From Bradyrhizobium sp. 141 (lineage in GTDB: Bacteria; Pseudomonadota; Alphaproteobacteria; Rhizobiales; Xanthobacteraceae): a stretch of 64,000 nt of DNA. Location: NCBI RefSeq assembly GCF_023074055.1, contig NZ_JADPKR010000082.1, positions 62,001 through 126,000 of the forward strand, written 5' to 3'. The notes beneath the pieces were generated by a model. That model was not told where the DNA came from, did no database searches, and saw only the letters and a list, made by a program, of their open reading frames with translations. Below, piece by piece: positions 1 to 8,153 of this stretch (positions are counted from its first letter, which is position 1; each line of letters begins with the position of its first letter). The position numbers and the translations under genes were made by a program.

Positions 1-1
1 A

Positions 2-91
2 ATGGTTGCGGTGATCGCATCCGTCTCGCGCATCAATCCACTCTGGCTCCTGCTCGCCGGCGGGCTGTTGGGTTTTGCTGGCATTGTGTAA
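2..91 (+). CDS. C-terminal tail of a membrane protein, probably a chromate transporter (ChrA family)
   Basis: An open frame runs from the window edge to a TAA at 89-91 and encodes only the last 29 residues of a protein. The tail is hydrophobic and reads NPLWLLLAGGLLGFAG before the end. Chromate transporters of the ChrA/CHR family commonly end in a helix with an N-P-x-W-L-L-L-A-G pattern, so that is my best guess. The start and most of the gene lie outside the window. Any polytopic membrane protein could end like this, so the family assignment is weak. Confidence 0.4.
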   Translation: MVAVIASVSRINPLWLLLAGGLLGFAGIV

Positions 92-186
92 TGAAAATCG
101 CTAGGCAGTGATCCGGGCGGGGGATCCAGTTCCAGCCGATTTAGAACAACAGTGCTCGTGACTTACGGGTCGCGGAGGAGACATTC

Positions 187-948
187 ATGGCCGACACGAT
201 GGGCCACTCAGCGACGGCCACCCGAAATACCCGGTTGGCGCTCGGCTTTTGTCTGCTGGCGATTGCGCCGCAGATCTTCGAATTGATCTGGTCGATCGGG
301 ACGATCTTCGGCTGGGGGGCCGGCCGCGGCCCGGCGACGGTGGCCACCAGCCACGTGACGGCGCTGCTCGCAGGCGCGCCCAGTGCGATCTTCGGATCGT
401 TCGGCGGCGGCACCAAGAAGCTGTCGTCCGAGGTCCTGCTGGCGCTGATCTATTCCTATCCGCTGTTTGTGGTGGCGATCCTCACGCTGTTCATGTCCAT
501 CAGGTCGGCCCAAGATTATGTCGGCGGCGTCGTCCTGATGGCCGTTGCCCTGTTCGCGCTGTGGGCAGGGAGCGACTTGCAGGGGATGCGAGGCTTCTCC
601 TTCGGCGCGGGCACCGCGCCGCGGATGTTCGGCGGACTGCTGGTCGCCTTGTCCGCCGGCATCGCCTTGACCGGTCTTCTGACCGATGGGCCGGCAATGG
701 CCCATTATTCATGGCGGGGGCCATTGTTCGTGGTGGCGGCGATCCTGTTCTTCGCGCTGGCGATCCGGCCGCTCGGCCTCGTGGTCACGGCCTTTGCGAG
801 CTTCATGATCGCGGCGACAGGGTCGCAGGAAACGCGCTGGCTGGAGGCAGCCATCGTGGGCGCCTGCTTGACGGTCGGTTGCGCAATCCTGTTTCCATAC
901 GTGCTCGGGCTGCCGATGCCGATGTATCCGCGTTTTCTGATCCAGTGA
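187..948 (+). CDS. tctB: TctB family small membrane subunit of a tripartite tricarboxylate transporter
   Basis: 253 residues. The protein is hydrophobic, with about five membrane segments and no soluble domain, as expected of the small membrane subunit of tripartite tricarboxylate transporters. These secondary importers use a periplasmic Bug/TctC binding protein and a large TctA channel subunit. The assignment rests on size, topology and on lying directly upstream of an unmistakable TctA, with 7 bp between the stop and the TctA ATG. The cargo cannot be read from sequence; a carboxylate or related acid is typical. The ATG at 187 follows a GGAGGAGA-type ribosome site. Confidence 0.85.
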   Translation: MADTMGHSATATRNTRLALGFCLLAIAPQIFELIWSIGTIFGWGAGRGPATVATSHVTALLAGAPSAIFGSFGGGTKKLSSEVLLALIYSYPLFVVAILTLFMSIRSAQDYVGGVVLMAVALFALWAGSDLQGMRGFSFGAGTAPRMFGGLLVALSAGIALTGLLTDGPAMAHYSWRGPLFVVAAILFFALAIRPLGLVVTAFASFMIAATGSQETRWLEAAIVGACLTVGCAILFPYVLGLPMPMYPRFLIQ

Positions 949-955
949 GGGTGTG

Positions 956-2470
956 ATGGATATCTTTGCCAACCTCGCTCACGGTTTTGCCGTCGCGCTC
1001 ACTCCGATCAACCTCCTGATGTGCCTGATCGGCGCCCTCGTGGGCACGCTGGTCGGCGTGCTCCCGGGCATCGGCACCATCGCAACGGTCGCGATGCTGC
1101 TGCCGATCACCTTCGGACTGCCGCCGGTCGGCGCGCTGATCATGCTCGCCGGCATCTACTACGGTGCCCAATATGGCGGCTCGACAACGTCGATCCTGGT
1201 CAACATACCAGGCGAGGCGACATCGGTCGTCACCGCCATCGACGGCCACCAGATGGCGAGGCAAGGCCGCGCCGGCCCTGCGCTGGCGATCGCCGCGATC
1301 GGCTCGTTCTTCGCCGGCTGCGTCGCGACCGTCCTGATTGCCGTCCTCGGCGCGCCGCTCACAAAACTCGCGCTGGCTTTCGGCCCGGCCGAATATTTCT
1401 CGCTGATGGTGCTCGGCCTGATCTTCGCAGTCGTGCTGGCCAAGGGCTCCGTGCTGAAGGCGATCGCGATGATCGTGTTCGGCCTGTTGCTCTCGATGGT
1501 CGGTTCGGACATCGAGACCGGCGCCTCGCGCATGGCCTTCAACATTCCGGAGCTTGCTGACGGCCTCGGCTTTGCGACTGTGGCGATGGGCGTGTTCGGC
1601 TTTGCCGAGATCATCCGCAATCTCGATGCCGGCGCCGAGATGAGCCGCGATCTCGTGCAGCAGAAAATCACCGGCCTGATGCCGACCAAGAAGGATCTGA
1701 TCGACTCGACGCCCGCCATTCTGCGCGGCACTGTGCTCGGCTCGATCCTCGGCATCCTGCCCGGCGGCGGTGCGACGATCGCATCATTCGGCGCCTATAC
1801 GCTCGAGAAGAAGCTCGCCAAGAACCCGTCGCGGTTCGGTCGCGGCGCAATCGAAGGCGTGGCGGGGCCGGAGAGCGCCAACAACGCTGCGGCGCAGACC
1901 TCCTTCATCCCGCTGCTGACGCTCGGCATCCCGCCGAACGCGGTGATGGCGCTGATGGTTGGCGCGATGACCATCCACGGCATCGTGCCAGGACCGCAGG
2001 TGATGCAGAAGCAGCCCGACCTCGTCTGGGGCATGATCGCCTCGATGTGGATCGGCAATCTGATGCTGATCATCATCAACCTGCCGCTGGTCGGCATCTG
2101 GGTCCGTCTGCTCCGCGTGCCGTACCGGCTGATGTTCCCATCGATCGTGATTTTCTGCGCGATCGGCATCTACTCGGTGAACAACGCACCGGTCGACGTG
2201 ATCCTCGCCGGCGTGTTCGGTCTCGTCGGCTACTGGCTGATCAAGCACGATTTCGAGCCGGCGCCGTTGCTGCTCGGCATGGTGCTCGGGCCGCTGATGG
2301 AAGAGAACCTGCGCCGTGCGCTGCTGATTTCGCGCGGCGACTGGAGCGTGTTCCTGACGCGGCCGCTGTCGGCGGTGCTGCTTGCGGTCGCGGCAGCCCT
2401 CCTGTTGCTCACGGTGCTGCCTGTGTTGCGATCGAAGCGCGACGAGGTGTTCACCGAATCCGAGAACTGA
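956..2470 (+). CDS. tctA: TctA family large membrane subunit of a tripartite tricarboxylate transporter
   Basis: 504 residues from the ATG at 956; a GTG one codon upstream is also possible. It shows the family hallmarks: an N-terminal G-x-L-x-G-x-L-P-G-I-G-T region near residue 35, A-x-Y-Y-G-A-Q-Y-G-G-S near residue 65, and a second inverted-repeat half with L-P-G-G-G-A near residue 265. About ten to twelve membrane segments cover the whole length, which is normal for TctA. With TctB upstream and a Bug protein downstream it forms a complete uptake system. Translation is probably coupled to tctB because the genes nearly touch. Confidence 0.93.
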   Translation: MDIFANLAHGFAVALTPINLLMCLIGALVGTLVGVLPGIGTIATVAMLLPITFGLPPVGALIMLAGIYYGAQYGGSTTSILVNIPGEATSVVTAIDGHQMARQGRAGPALAIAAIGSFFAGCVATVLIAVLGAPLTKLALAFGPAEYFSLMVLGLIFAVVLAKGSVLKAIAMIVFGLLLSMVGSDIETGASRMAFNIPELADGLGFATVAMGVFGFAEIIRNLDAGAEMSRDLVQQKITGLMPTKKDLIDSTPAILRGTVLGSILGILPGGGATIASFGAYTLEKKLAKNPSRFGRGAIEGVAGPESANNAAAQTSFIPLLTLGIPPNAVMALMVGAMTIHGIVPGPQVMQKQPDLVWGMIASMWIGNLMLIIINLPLVGIWVRLLRVPYRLMFPSIVIFCAIGIYSVNNAPVDVILAGVFGLVGYWLIKHDFEPAPLLLGMVLGPLMEENLRRALLISRGDWSVFLTRPLSAVLLAVAAALLLLTVLPVLRSKRDEVFTESEN

Positions 2471-2540
2471 GCGCCGCGCGCCTGCGTCGGCGCGCCGCAT
2501 TCGGAAGTCGAATCGACATGTGTGACGGCTTCGTGAAATG

Positions 2541-2569
2541 AAAATGCCGGCCTTTGGGCCGGCATTTTT
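2541..2569 (+). terminator. Rho-independent terminator after tctA
   Basis: A 9-bp perfect stem (ATGCCGGCC at 2544-2552 with GGCCGGCAT at 2557-2565) has a TTTG loop and is followed by a T run to 2569. Flanking A and T bases allow the stem to extend, so it may act on either strand. It separates tctBA from the Bug gene that starts 34 bp later. Confidence 0.8.
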
Positions 2570-2602
2570 GTTTGTGTCCAAGGGGCCGACACGGGGATCG
2601 AC

Positions 2603-3583
2603 ATGACCGTTATCCGCGCGCTCACGGGCGCATGTGCCGCAGCGCTCGCGTCGCTGTGCACCTTCATCGCGCCGGCTGAGGCGCAGACCTATCCGACGCG
2701 CAGCATCACCATGGTCGTGCCGTTTGCGGCCGGCGGCCCGACCGACGTCGTCGCGCGTATCGTCACCGCCCACATGGCGCAGACGCTGGGGCAGAGCATC
2801 ATCATCGAGAACGTGGTCGGCGCCGGCGGCACTACCGCCACAACGCGCGCCGCGCGCGCGCCCAATGACGGCTATACGCTCATCACCGGGCATATGGGCA
2901 CGCATGCCGCCTCCGTGCCGCTCTATCCCAAGCTCGCCTATCATCCCGAGAAGGACTTCGAGCCGATCGCGCTGCTGGCGGGCACGCCGATCCTGATCCT
3001 GGCGCGCAAGGACTTTCCGCCGAAGGATTTGAACGAGTTCGTCGCCTATGTGAAGGCCAATGCCGAGAAGGTGAACGCTGCGCATGCCGGCGTCGGCTCG
3101 GTCTCGCACGTCTCCTGCGAGCTGCTGCACTCGATCCTCGGCATCAAGCCGGTCGGCGTGCCCTTCAACGGCACGGGACCCGCGATGAATGCGCTGGTGG
3201 CGGGGCAGGTCGACTACATGTGCGATCAGATCGTCAACGCCGTGCCGCAGATCAATGCCGGCACCATCAAGGCCTATGCGATCGCAACGCCCGAACGCAA
3301 TCCGTCGCTGCCGAACGTGCCGACGACAGCGGAAGCCGGCCTGCCGAAATTCCAGGCCCAGGCCTGGAATGCGATATTCGCGCCCAAGGGAACTTCGCCT
3401 GCGATCGTGGCCAGCCTGAACGCTGCGGCCAGCAAGGCGCTCGACGACGAGACCGTGCGCAAGCGCCTGCTCGAGCTCGGCAGCGTCATCCCGGGCCCTG
3501 CGGAGCGGACGCCGGAGGCGCTGGCCAGCCTCGTCAAGAACGAGATCACGAAGTGGACCCCGGTGCTCAAGCCGGCGACTTAG
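2603..3583 (+). CDS. Bug/TctC family periplasmic substrate-binding protein
   Basis: 326 residues with a Sec signal peptide (residues 1-28, ending A-E-A-Q). The mature protein opens with Y-P-T-R-S-I-T-M-V-V-P-F-A-A-G-G-P-T-D, the signature of the tripartite tricarboxylate transporter receptor (Bug) family. It would capture a carboxylate-like ligand in the periplasm and deliver it to TctA/TctB just upstream. The length is typical. A strong terminator sits between tctA and this gene, so it may be read mainly from its own promoter or by read-through, giving binding protein in excess. Confidence 0.93.
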   Translation: MTVIRALTGACAAALASLCTFIAPAEAQTYPTRSITMVVPFAAGGPTDVVARIVTAHMAQTLGQSIIIENVVGAGGTTATTRAARAPNDGYTLITGHMGTHAASVPLYPKLAYHPEKDFEPIALLAGTPILILARKDFPPKDLNEFVAYVKANAEKVNAAHAGVGSVSHVSCELLHSILGIKPVGVPFNGTGPAMNALVAGQVDYMCDQIVNAVPQINAGTIKAYAIATPERNPSLPNVPTTAEAGLPKFQAQAWNAIFAPKGTSPAIVASLNAAASKALDDETVRKRLLELGSVIPGPAERTPEALASLVKNEITKWTPVLKPAT

Positions 3584-3605
3584 GCAATGCTATCAAGCCG
3601 ATAGG

Positions 3606-3636
3606 CAAGGGGCGGGACATCAAGTTCCGCCCCTTG
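3606..3636 (+). terminator. Probable terminator hairpin after the Bug gene
   Basis: A 10-bp perfect stem (CAAGGGGCGG at 3606-3615 with CCGCCCCTTG at 3627-3636) and an 11-nt loop lie 23 bp past the Bug stop codon. Only a weak T-rich tail follows, so intrinsic termination is plausible but not certain. Confidence 0.55.
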
Positions 3637-3754
3637 TCGTTTGCGCCGGGAGCTCTCATTTTTCCGGGTATAATCGGAGCGGACAGCGAATCGCCGCTGT
3701 TGCAGCGCGGGGGCGGCCGCTAAGTTCGCCGCCTCCCCAAAGGCTCAGTCGCAC

Positions 3755-4549
3755 ATGCACCAGTATCAGGACCTGCTCGAGCGGATTCTTTCAGACGGCG
3801 CCGAGAAGACCGATCGGACCGGCACCGGCACGCTCTCGGTGTTCGGCCATCAGATGCGCTTCAATCTGTCCGCCGGCTTCCCGATGCTGACCACCAAGCG
3901 GCTGCCGCTGAAGGCGATCGTGCATGAGCTGTTGTGGTTCCTGAAGGGCGACACCAACATCAAATATCTGCGCGACAACGGCGTCACCATCTGGGACGAA
4001 TGGGCGGATGCCAATGGCGATCTCGGCCCGGTCTACGGCCATCAATGGCGCTCCTGGCCGGCGCCTGACGGCCGCAGCATCGACCAGATTGCGAACGTGG
4101 TCGACATGATCAAGCGCAATCCGGACTCGCGTCGTCTGATCGTCTCGGCGTGGAATCCGGCCGAGGTCGACAAGATGGCGCTGCCGCCGTGCCATTGCCT
4201 GTTCCAGTTCTACGTCGCAGGCGGCAAGCTGTCCTGCCAGCTCTACCAGCGCTCGGCCGACGTCTTCCTCGGTGTGCCCTTCAACATCGCCTCCTACGCA
4301 TTGCTGACGATGATGGTGGCGCAGGTTACCGGCCTGAAGCCCGGCGACTTCGTGCATTCGTTCGGCGACACCCATCTCTATTCCAACCATCTGGAGCAGG
4401 CAAAGCTTCAGCTCACCCGTGCGCCGCGTGCGCTGCCGGTGATGCGGATCAATCCTGACGTGAAGGACATCTTCTCCTTCCGCTTTGAGGATTTCGAGCT
4501 CGTCGGCTACGACCCGCATCCGCACATCAAGGCGGAAGTCGCGGTCTAG
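3755..4549 (+). CDS. thyA: Thymidylate synthase ThyA
   Basis: 264 residues, the same length as the E. coli enzyme. It converts dUMP to dTMP using methylene-tetrahydrofolate, releasing dihydrofolate. The catalytic cysteine falls at residue 146 in L-P-P-C-H-C-L-F-Q-F-Y. The folate and dUMP binding motifs R-R-L-I-V-S-A-W-N-P, Q-R-S-A-D-V-F-L-G-V-P-F-N and the C-terminal Y-D-P-H-P are all present. Dihydrofolate reductase lies two genes downstream, so the folate used here can be regenerated by its own gene cluster. Confidence 0.98.
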   Translation: MHQYQDLLERILSDGAEKTDRTGTGTLSVFGHQMRFNLSAGFPMLTTKRLPLKAIVHELLWFLKGDTNIKYLRDNGVTIWDEWADANGDLGPVYGHQWRSWPAPDGRSIDQIANVVDMIKRNPDSRRLIVSAWNPAEVDKMALPPCHCLFQFYVAGGKLSCQLYQRSADVFLGVPFNIASYALLTMMVAQVTGLKPGDFVHSFGDTHLYSNHLEQAKLQLTRAPRALPVMRINPDVKDIFSFRFEDFELVGYDPHPHIKAEVAV

Positions 4550-4554
4550 CGCCC

Positions 4555-5040
4555 ATGTCGCTCAACATCCGCCGTGCGCGCACGGGTGAAGCCGGGCTCG
4601 TTCTCTCCTTCATCCGTGAGCTTGCCGCGTACGAAAGGCTTTCGCACGAGGTCGAGGCGACCGAGGCTGACATCGCGGACGCGCTGTTCGGCGACAGGCC
4701 GCAACTCTATTGCGCGATCGCCGAGTGGAACGGTGAGGGCGTCGGCTTCGCGGTCTGGTTTACGAATTTCTCCACCTTCAGCGGCCGCCACGGCATATAT
4801 CTCGAGGATCTCTACGTGCGGCCGTCGCATCGGGGCAGGGGTCTCGGCAAGGCGTTGCTGGTCTATCTCGCGAAGGAGTGCGTCGACAACGGCTGGGCGC
4901 GCCTGCAATGGGCGGTGCTCGACTGGAACGCGCCGTCGATCGCGTTCTACAAATCGCTCGGCGCCGTCATGATGGACGACTGGACGCTGTGCCGCGTCAC
5001 CGGGCCAGCGCTGACGCAGCTTGCCAGGAGTGCGCCCTGA
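4555..5040 (+). CDS. GNAT family N-acetyltransferase
   Basis: 161 residues covering a single GNAT fold. The acetyl-CoA pyrophosphate loop is visible as R-G-R-G-L-G-K-A-L-L near residue 94, preceded by the beta-4 strand Y-L-E-D-L-Y-V-R-P. The C-terminal W-N-A-P-S-I-A-F-Y-K-S-L-G-A motif is typical of the diamine/thialysine acetyltransferase branch, but the substrate is not certain. It starts 5 bp after thyA and its stop overlaps the folA start (TGATG), so the three genes are probably co-transcribed. A role in nucleotide or folate metabolism is not evident from the sequence. Confidence 0.9.
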   Translation: MSLNIRRARTGEAGLVLSFIRELAAYERLSHEVEATEADIADALFGDRPQLYCAIAEWNGEGVGFAVWFTNFSTFSGRHGIYLEDLYVRPSHRGRGLGKALLVYLAKECVDNGWARLQWAVLDWNAPSIAFYKSLGAVMMDDWTLCRVTGPALTQLARSAP

Positions 5041-5552
5041 TGGAGATCGTCTTCGTCGTCGCGATCGCGGAGAACGGCGTGATCGGCGCGGGCAACGCGA
5101 TCCCGTGGCGATTGAAATCCGACATGGCGCGCTTCAGGGCCCTCACGATCGGCAAGCCCGTGGTCATGGGCCGCAAGACCTTCGAATCGTTGCCCCGCCG
5201 TCCCCTGCCGGGCCGCACCAATATCGTGATCACGCGGGATGCGGACTATCGCGCCGCAGGTGCCATCGTCACGACATCGGCGGCGGATGCGGACGCGGTT
5301 GCGCGCGGCGATGCCCTGCGGCGTTCGGTCACTGAGATCGCGGTGATCGGCGGTGCCGAGATCTTTCGGCAATGGCTCGATCGCGCCGATCGCCTCGAAA
5401 TCACCGAAGTACATGCGCGGCCGGAAGGCGATACGCATTTCGATATCGACAGGGCGGAGTGGGACGAGGTCGCGCGTGTCCGCCATCCTGCCGGAGGCGC
5501 CGACAGCGCCGATTTCTCCTATGTGACATATCGTCGGCGGCCGCGCCATTAA
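5040..5552 (+). CDS. folA: Dihydrofolate reductase
   Basis: 170 residues. It reduces dihydrofolate to tetrahydrofolate with NADPH. The chosen ATG at 5040 overlaps the acetyltransferase stop and places the conserved first strand at the N terminus (I-V-F-V-V-A-I-A-E-N-G-V-I-G). The same frame is open further upstream, but that part has no DHFR features. W-R-L-K-S-D-M-x-x-F, M-G-R-K-T-F-E-S-L-P and the G-G-A-E-I-F motif are all seen. The gene completes a thymidylate cycle with thyA. Confidence 0.96.
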   Translation: MEIVFVVAIAENGVIGAGNAIPWRLKSDMARFRALTIGKPVVMGRKTFESLPRRPLPGRTNIVITRDADYRAAGAIVTTSAADADAVARGDALRRSVTEIAVIGGAEIFRQWLDRADRLEITEVHARPEGDTHFDIDRAEWDEVARVRHPAGGADSADFSYVTYRRRPRH

Positions 5553-5560
5553 CTGCATTC

Positions 5561-5583
5561 GTCAATGTTTACATTGACTTTTT
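5561..5583 (+). terminator. Perfect dyad with T run after folA (weak terminator or operator)
   Basis: GTCAATGTTTACATTGAC at 5561-5578 is a perfect 7-bp inverted repeat around TTTA, followed at once by five T residues. It sits 8 bp after the folA stop. The stem is AT-rich for this genome, so it might be an operator for the downstream hfl genes rather than an efficient terminator. Confidence 0.4.
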
Positions 5584-5621
5584 CGTGCCCGAGCATAGCT
5601 CCAAAGACGGTCGGGGCCGCG

Positions 5622-5650
5622 TTGTAAGGGACCTGCCTGTCCCCTATAAA
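5622..5650 (+). promoter_or_regulatory. Putative sigma-70 type promoter for hflKC
   Basis: TTGTAA at 5622-5627 and TATAAA at 5645-5650 are separated by 17 bp, close to consensus for a housekeeping promoter. The predicted start lies about 45 bp before the hflK ATG. The spacer contains a small inverted repeat (GGGAC...GTCCC). Confidence 0.55.
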
Positions 5651-5704
5651 GCGGACCGGACAAAGCGGGCGGGGGCAATTCCACCCTGCCGAGGAGAGCG
5701 TCGA

Positions 5705-6841
5705 ATGCCGTGGAAGAATCAGGGCGGTGGCCCATGGGGCTCGGGTCCAAAGGGACCATGGGGCTCCGGCCCGCAACCGGTCGGGCCGAGGCCGCCGGAT
5801 CTGGAAGACCTTCTGCGGCGCGGCCAGGACCGCCTCCAGCAGATCATGCCGGGCGGCTATTTCTCCGGCATCGGCATCACGCTGATCGTGCTGCTGATCG
5901 TCGCGTTCTGGCTGCTGTCGGGCTTCTTCCGCGTGCAGTCCGAAGAGCTCGGCGTCGTGCTGCGCTTCGGCAAGCATGTTCGCACCGTGCAGCCCGGCCT
6001 GAACTATCATCTGCCCTATCCGATCGAGACAGTGCTGCTGCCCAAGGCGCTGCGCGTCTCCACCATCTCCATCGGCATGACGCTGATCGACGATCCGGCA
6101 CGGCGCGGCCGCTCCATTCGTGACGTCCCGGAAGAGAGCCTGATGTTGACCGGCGACGAGAATATCGTCGACGTCGACTTCACCGTGCTCTGGCGTATCA
6201 AGCCGGATGGTGTCGGCGACTTCCTCTTCAACATCCAGAATCCCGAGGGCACGGTGAAGGCGGTTGCCGAGAGCGCGATGCGCGAGGTGATCGGCCGCTC
6301 GCAGATCCAGCCGATCCTGACCGGTGCGCGCAACGTGACGGAGCAGGGCGTGCAGGAACTGATCCAGAAGACTCTGGACAGCTACGGCGCCGGCATTCAG
6401 ATCAGCCAGGTGCAGATGCAGAAGGTCGATCCGCCGGCCCAGGTGATCGACGCCTTCCGCGACGTCCAGGCTGCGCGCGCCAATCTCGAGCAGTTGCAGA
6501 ATGAAGCGCAGACCTACGCCAACCAGATCGTGCCGCAGGCGCGCGGACGTGCGGCGAAGATCCAGCAGGATGCCGAAGGCTACAAGGAGCAGGCCGTCGC
6601 CGAGGCCAAGGGCCAGAGCGCGCGCTTCCTGAAGGTTTACGAGGAATACAAGAAGGCGCCCGGTGTGACGCGTGAACGGATCTATCTGGAGACAATGGAG
6701 CGCGTGCTCGGCGGCGCCGACAAGCTCGTCTATGACGGCGGCCGCTCGGGCCAGGGCATCGTTCCCTATCTGCCGCTGAACGAATTGACCACCAAGCGGC
6801 CACCTACCACCGGTCCGCAGTCGAGCGGAGGCAACCGATGA
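5705..6841 (+). CDS. hflK: HflK, membrane SPFH/band 7 subunit of the FtsH modulator complex
   Basis: 378 residues from the ATG at 5705, which follows a GAGGAGA site. The frame is open upstream, but the Gly/Pro-rich start M-P-W-K-N-Q-G-G-G-P-W-G is the usual HflK N terminus. A single membrane segment lies near residues 55-75, followed by the SPFH domain and a long Ala/Gln/Glu-rich coiled-coil region (about residues 260-320). HflK pairs with HflC in the inner membrane and regulates FtsH proteolysis of membrane proteins. Its stop overlaps the hflC ATG (ATGA), so translation is coupled. Confidence 0.95.
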   Translation: MPWKNQGGGPWGSGPKGPWGSGPQPVGPRPPDLEDLLRRGQDRLQQIMPGGYFSGIGITLIVLLIVAFWLLSGFFRVQSEELGVVLRFGKHVRTVQPGLNYHLPYPIETVLLPKALRVSTISIGMTLIDDPARRGRSIRDVPEESLMLTGDENIVDVDFTVLWRIKPDGVGDFLFNIQNPEGTVKAVAESAMREVIGRSQIQPILTGARNVTEQGVQELIQKTLDSYGAGIQISQVQMQKVDPPAQVIDAFRDVQAARANLEQLQNEAQTYANQIVPQARGRAAKIQQDAEGYKEQAVAEAKGQSARFLKVYEEYKKAPGVTRERIYLETMERVLGGADKLVYDGGRSGQGIVPYLPLNELTTKRPPTTGPQSSGGNR

Positions 6842-7734
6842 GGTCTCCGGTCACAGGTATCGTCACGCTGCTCGCCCTCCTGCTCGTCGTGGTCGTCGGC
6901 TACATGTCGCTGTTCACGGTGCAGCAGACCGAGCAGACCATCGTGCTGCAGTTCGGCCGGCCCGTCGACGTCGTCACCGCGCCCGGCATGCACTTCAAGG
7001 CGCCGTGGAATTCGGTGATCAACATCGACAAGCGGATTCTCGACCTCGAGAACCCGTCGCAGGAAGCGATCGCGTCCGACCAGAAGCGGCTCGTGGTCGA
7101 TGCCTTCGCGCGCTATCGCATCAAGGACGCGCTGCGCTTCTATCAGAGCGTCGGCTCGATCCAGGCTGCGAACATCCAGCTCACCACGCTCCTGAACGCG
7201 GCGTTGCGCCGCGTGCTCGGCGAGGTGACCTTCATCAACGTGGTGCGCGACGATCGTGAGAAGCTGATGCAGCGCATCCGCGAGCAGCTCGATCGTGAGG
7301 CGGACGGCTACGGCATCCAGGTCGTCGACGTCCGGATCCGGCGCGCCGACCTGCCGGAGCAGAACAGCCAGGCGGTCTATCTGCGCATGAAGACCGAGCG
7401 CGAGCGCGAAGCCGCCGAGTTCCGCGCGCAGGGCGGCCAGAAGGCCCAGGAGATCCGCTCCAAGGCTGACCGCGAGGCGACCGTGATCATCGCGGAAGCC
7501 AACTCGCAGGCGGAGCAGACCCGCGGTGCGGGCGACGCCGAGCGCAACCGCCTGTTCGCGGAAGCCTACAGCAAGGACGCCGACTTCTTCGCGTTCTACC
7601 GGTCGATGACGGCCTATGAGAACGGGCTGAAGTCGAGCGATACCCGCTTCCTGCTGCAACCGGACTCGGATTTCTTCCGGTATTTCGGCAACCCGTCCGG
7701 CAAGTCGGCAACCGAGACGCCGGCGAAACCGTAA
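6838..7734 (+). CDS. hflC: HflC, membrane SPFH/band 7 subunit of the FtsH modulator complex
   Basis: 298 residues. One N-terminal membrane segment (about residues 7-24) is followed by an SPFH domain with the typical V-Q-Q-T-E-Q-T-I-V-L-Q-F-G opening and a charged coiled-coil region rich in E-R-E-R-E-A-A-E-F-R-A-Q-G. It forms a hetero-oligomer with HflK around FtsH. The start overlaps the hflK stop by 4 bp. The neighbouring DegP-type protease makes this a membrane and envelope quality-control cluster. Confidence 0.96.
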   Translation: MRSPVTGIVTLLALLLVVVVGYMSLFTVQQTEQTIVLQFGRPVDVVTAPGMHFKAPWNSVINIDKRILDLENPSQEAIASDQKRLVVDAFARYRIKDALRFYQSVGSIQAANIQLTTLLNAALRRVLGEVTFINVVRDDREKLMQRIREQLDREADGYGIQVVDVRIRRADLPEQNSQAVYLRMKTEREREAAEFRAQGGQKAQEIRSKADREATVIIAEANSQAEQTRGAGDAERNRLFAEAYSKDADFFAFYRSMTAYENGLKSSDTRFLLQPDSDFFRYFGNPSGKSATETPAKP

Positions 7735-7739
7735 GCTAG

Positions 7740-7769
7740 ACGAAGGGCGGCAGGTCTGCCGCCCTTCGT
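7740..7769 (+). terminator. Long perfect hairpin after hflC
   Basis: ACGAAGGGCGGCAG at 7740-7753 pairs perfectly with CTGCCGCCCTTCGT at 7756-7769. It begins 5 bp after the hflC stop. There is no T run, so it may terminate by another route or protect the mRNA 3' end from decay. Confidence 0.55.
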
Positions 7770-7804
7770 CCAGACAAGAACAGCACACGGGAGGTTCCAA
7801 TCCG

Positions 7805-8011
7805 ATGAGGTCCATTGCGTTCGCCGACTTCCTCATCGGCCTGGGCATCTTGTTCGTGCTGGAAGGCCTGATGTTCGCGGCCAGTCCAAACTGGATGCGC
7901 AAGGCCATGAAGAGCGCCATCGCCACGCCGGACAACGTCCTGCGGGTGGTCGGGATCGGTTCGGCCGTCGCCGGCCTGATCCTGATCTGGGTTATGCGAC
8001 GTCCGGTTTAG
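7805..8011 (+). CDS. DUF2065 family small membrane protein (YjeT-like)
   Basis: 68 residues with two hydrophobic segments (about residues 7-25 and 46-63). The first contains G-L-G-I-L-F-V-L-E-G-L, which matches the small DUF2065 family. E. coli yjeT, of the same family, also lies next to hflKC, so the location supports the call. The function is unknown. Association with the HflKC-FtsH complex is an inference from conserved position. Confidence 0.85.
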   Translation: MRSIAFADFLIGLGILFVLEGLMFAASPNWMRKAMKSAIATPDNVLRVVGIGSAVAGLILIWVMRRPV

Positions 8012-8153
8012 ACCTCGCGCCAACGCCAAAGTGAAGGCGAAAGACCGGTTTTCGCCGTATTGTCGGGGTCTTGAGGCTCGTTAAGCTCCGTGCTTGCGCC
8101 GTCCCCCCGTTCGAGCGCAGTCTGGACGCCGAACCCCTTTCCTGGAGATACCA

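Noticed and set aside
4878..5039. Upstream extension of the folA frame
   Set aside because: It overlaps the acetyltransferase gene in another frame and adds no DHFR feature; the ATG at 5040 sits at the expected first strand.
5372..5704. N-terminal extension of hflK reaching into folA
   Set aside because: The extension overlaps folA in another frame and crosses the promoter and dyad; the ATG at 5705 has a good ribosome site and a typical HflK start.
8036..8056. GGCGAAA...TTTCGCC hairpin between the DUF2065 and degP genes as terminator
   Set aside because: Seven base pairs with a six-base loop and no T run; read-through is as likely as termination.
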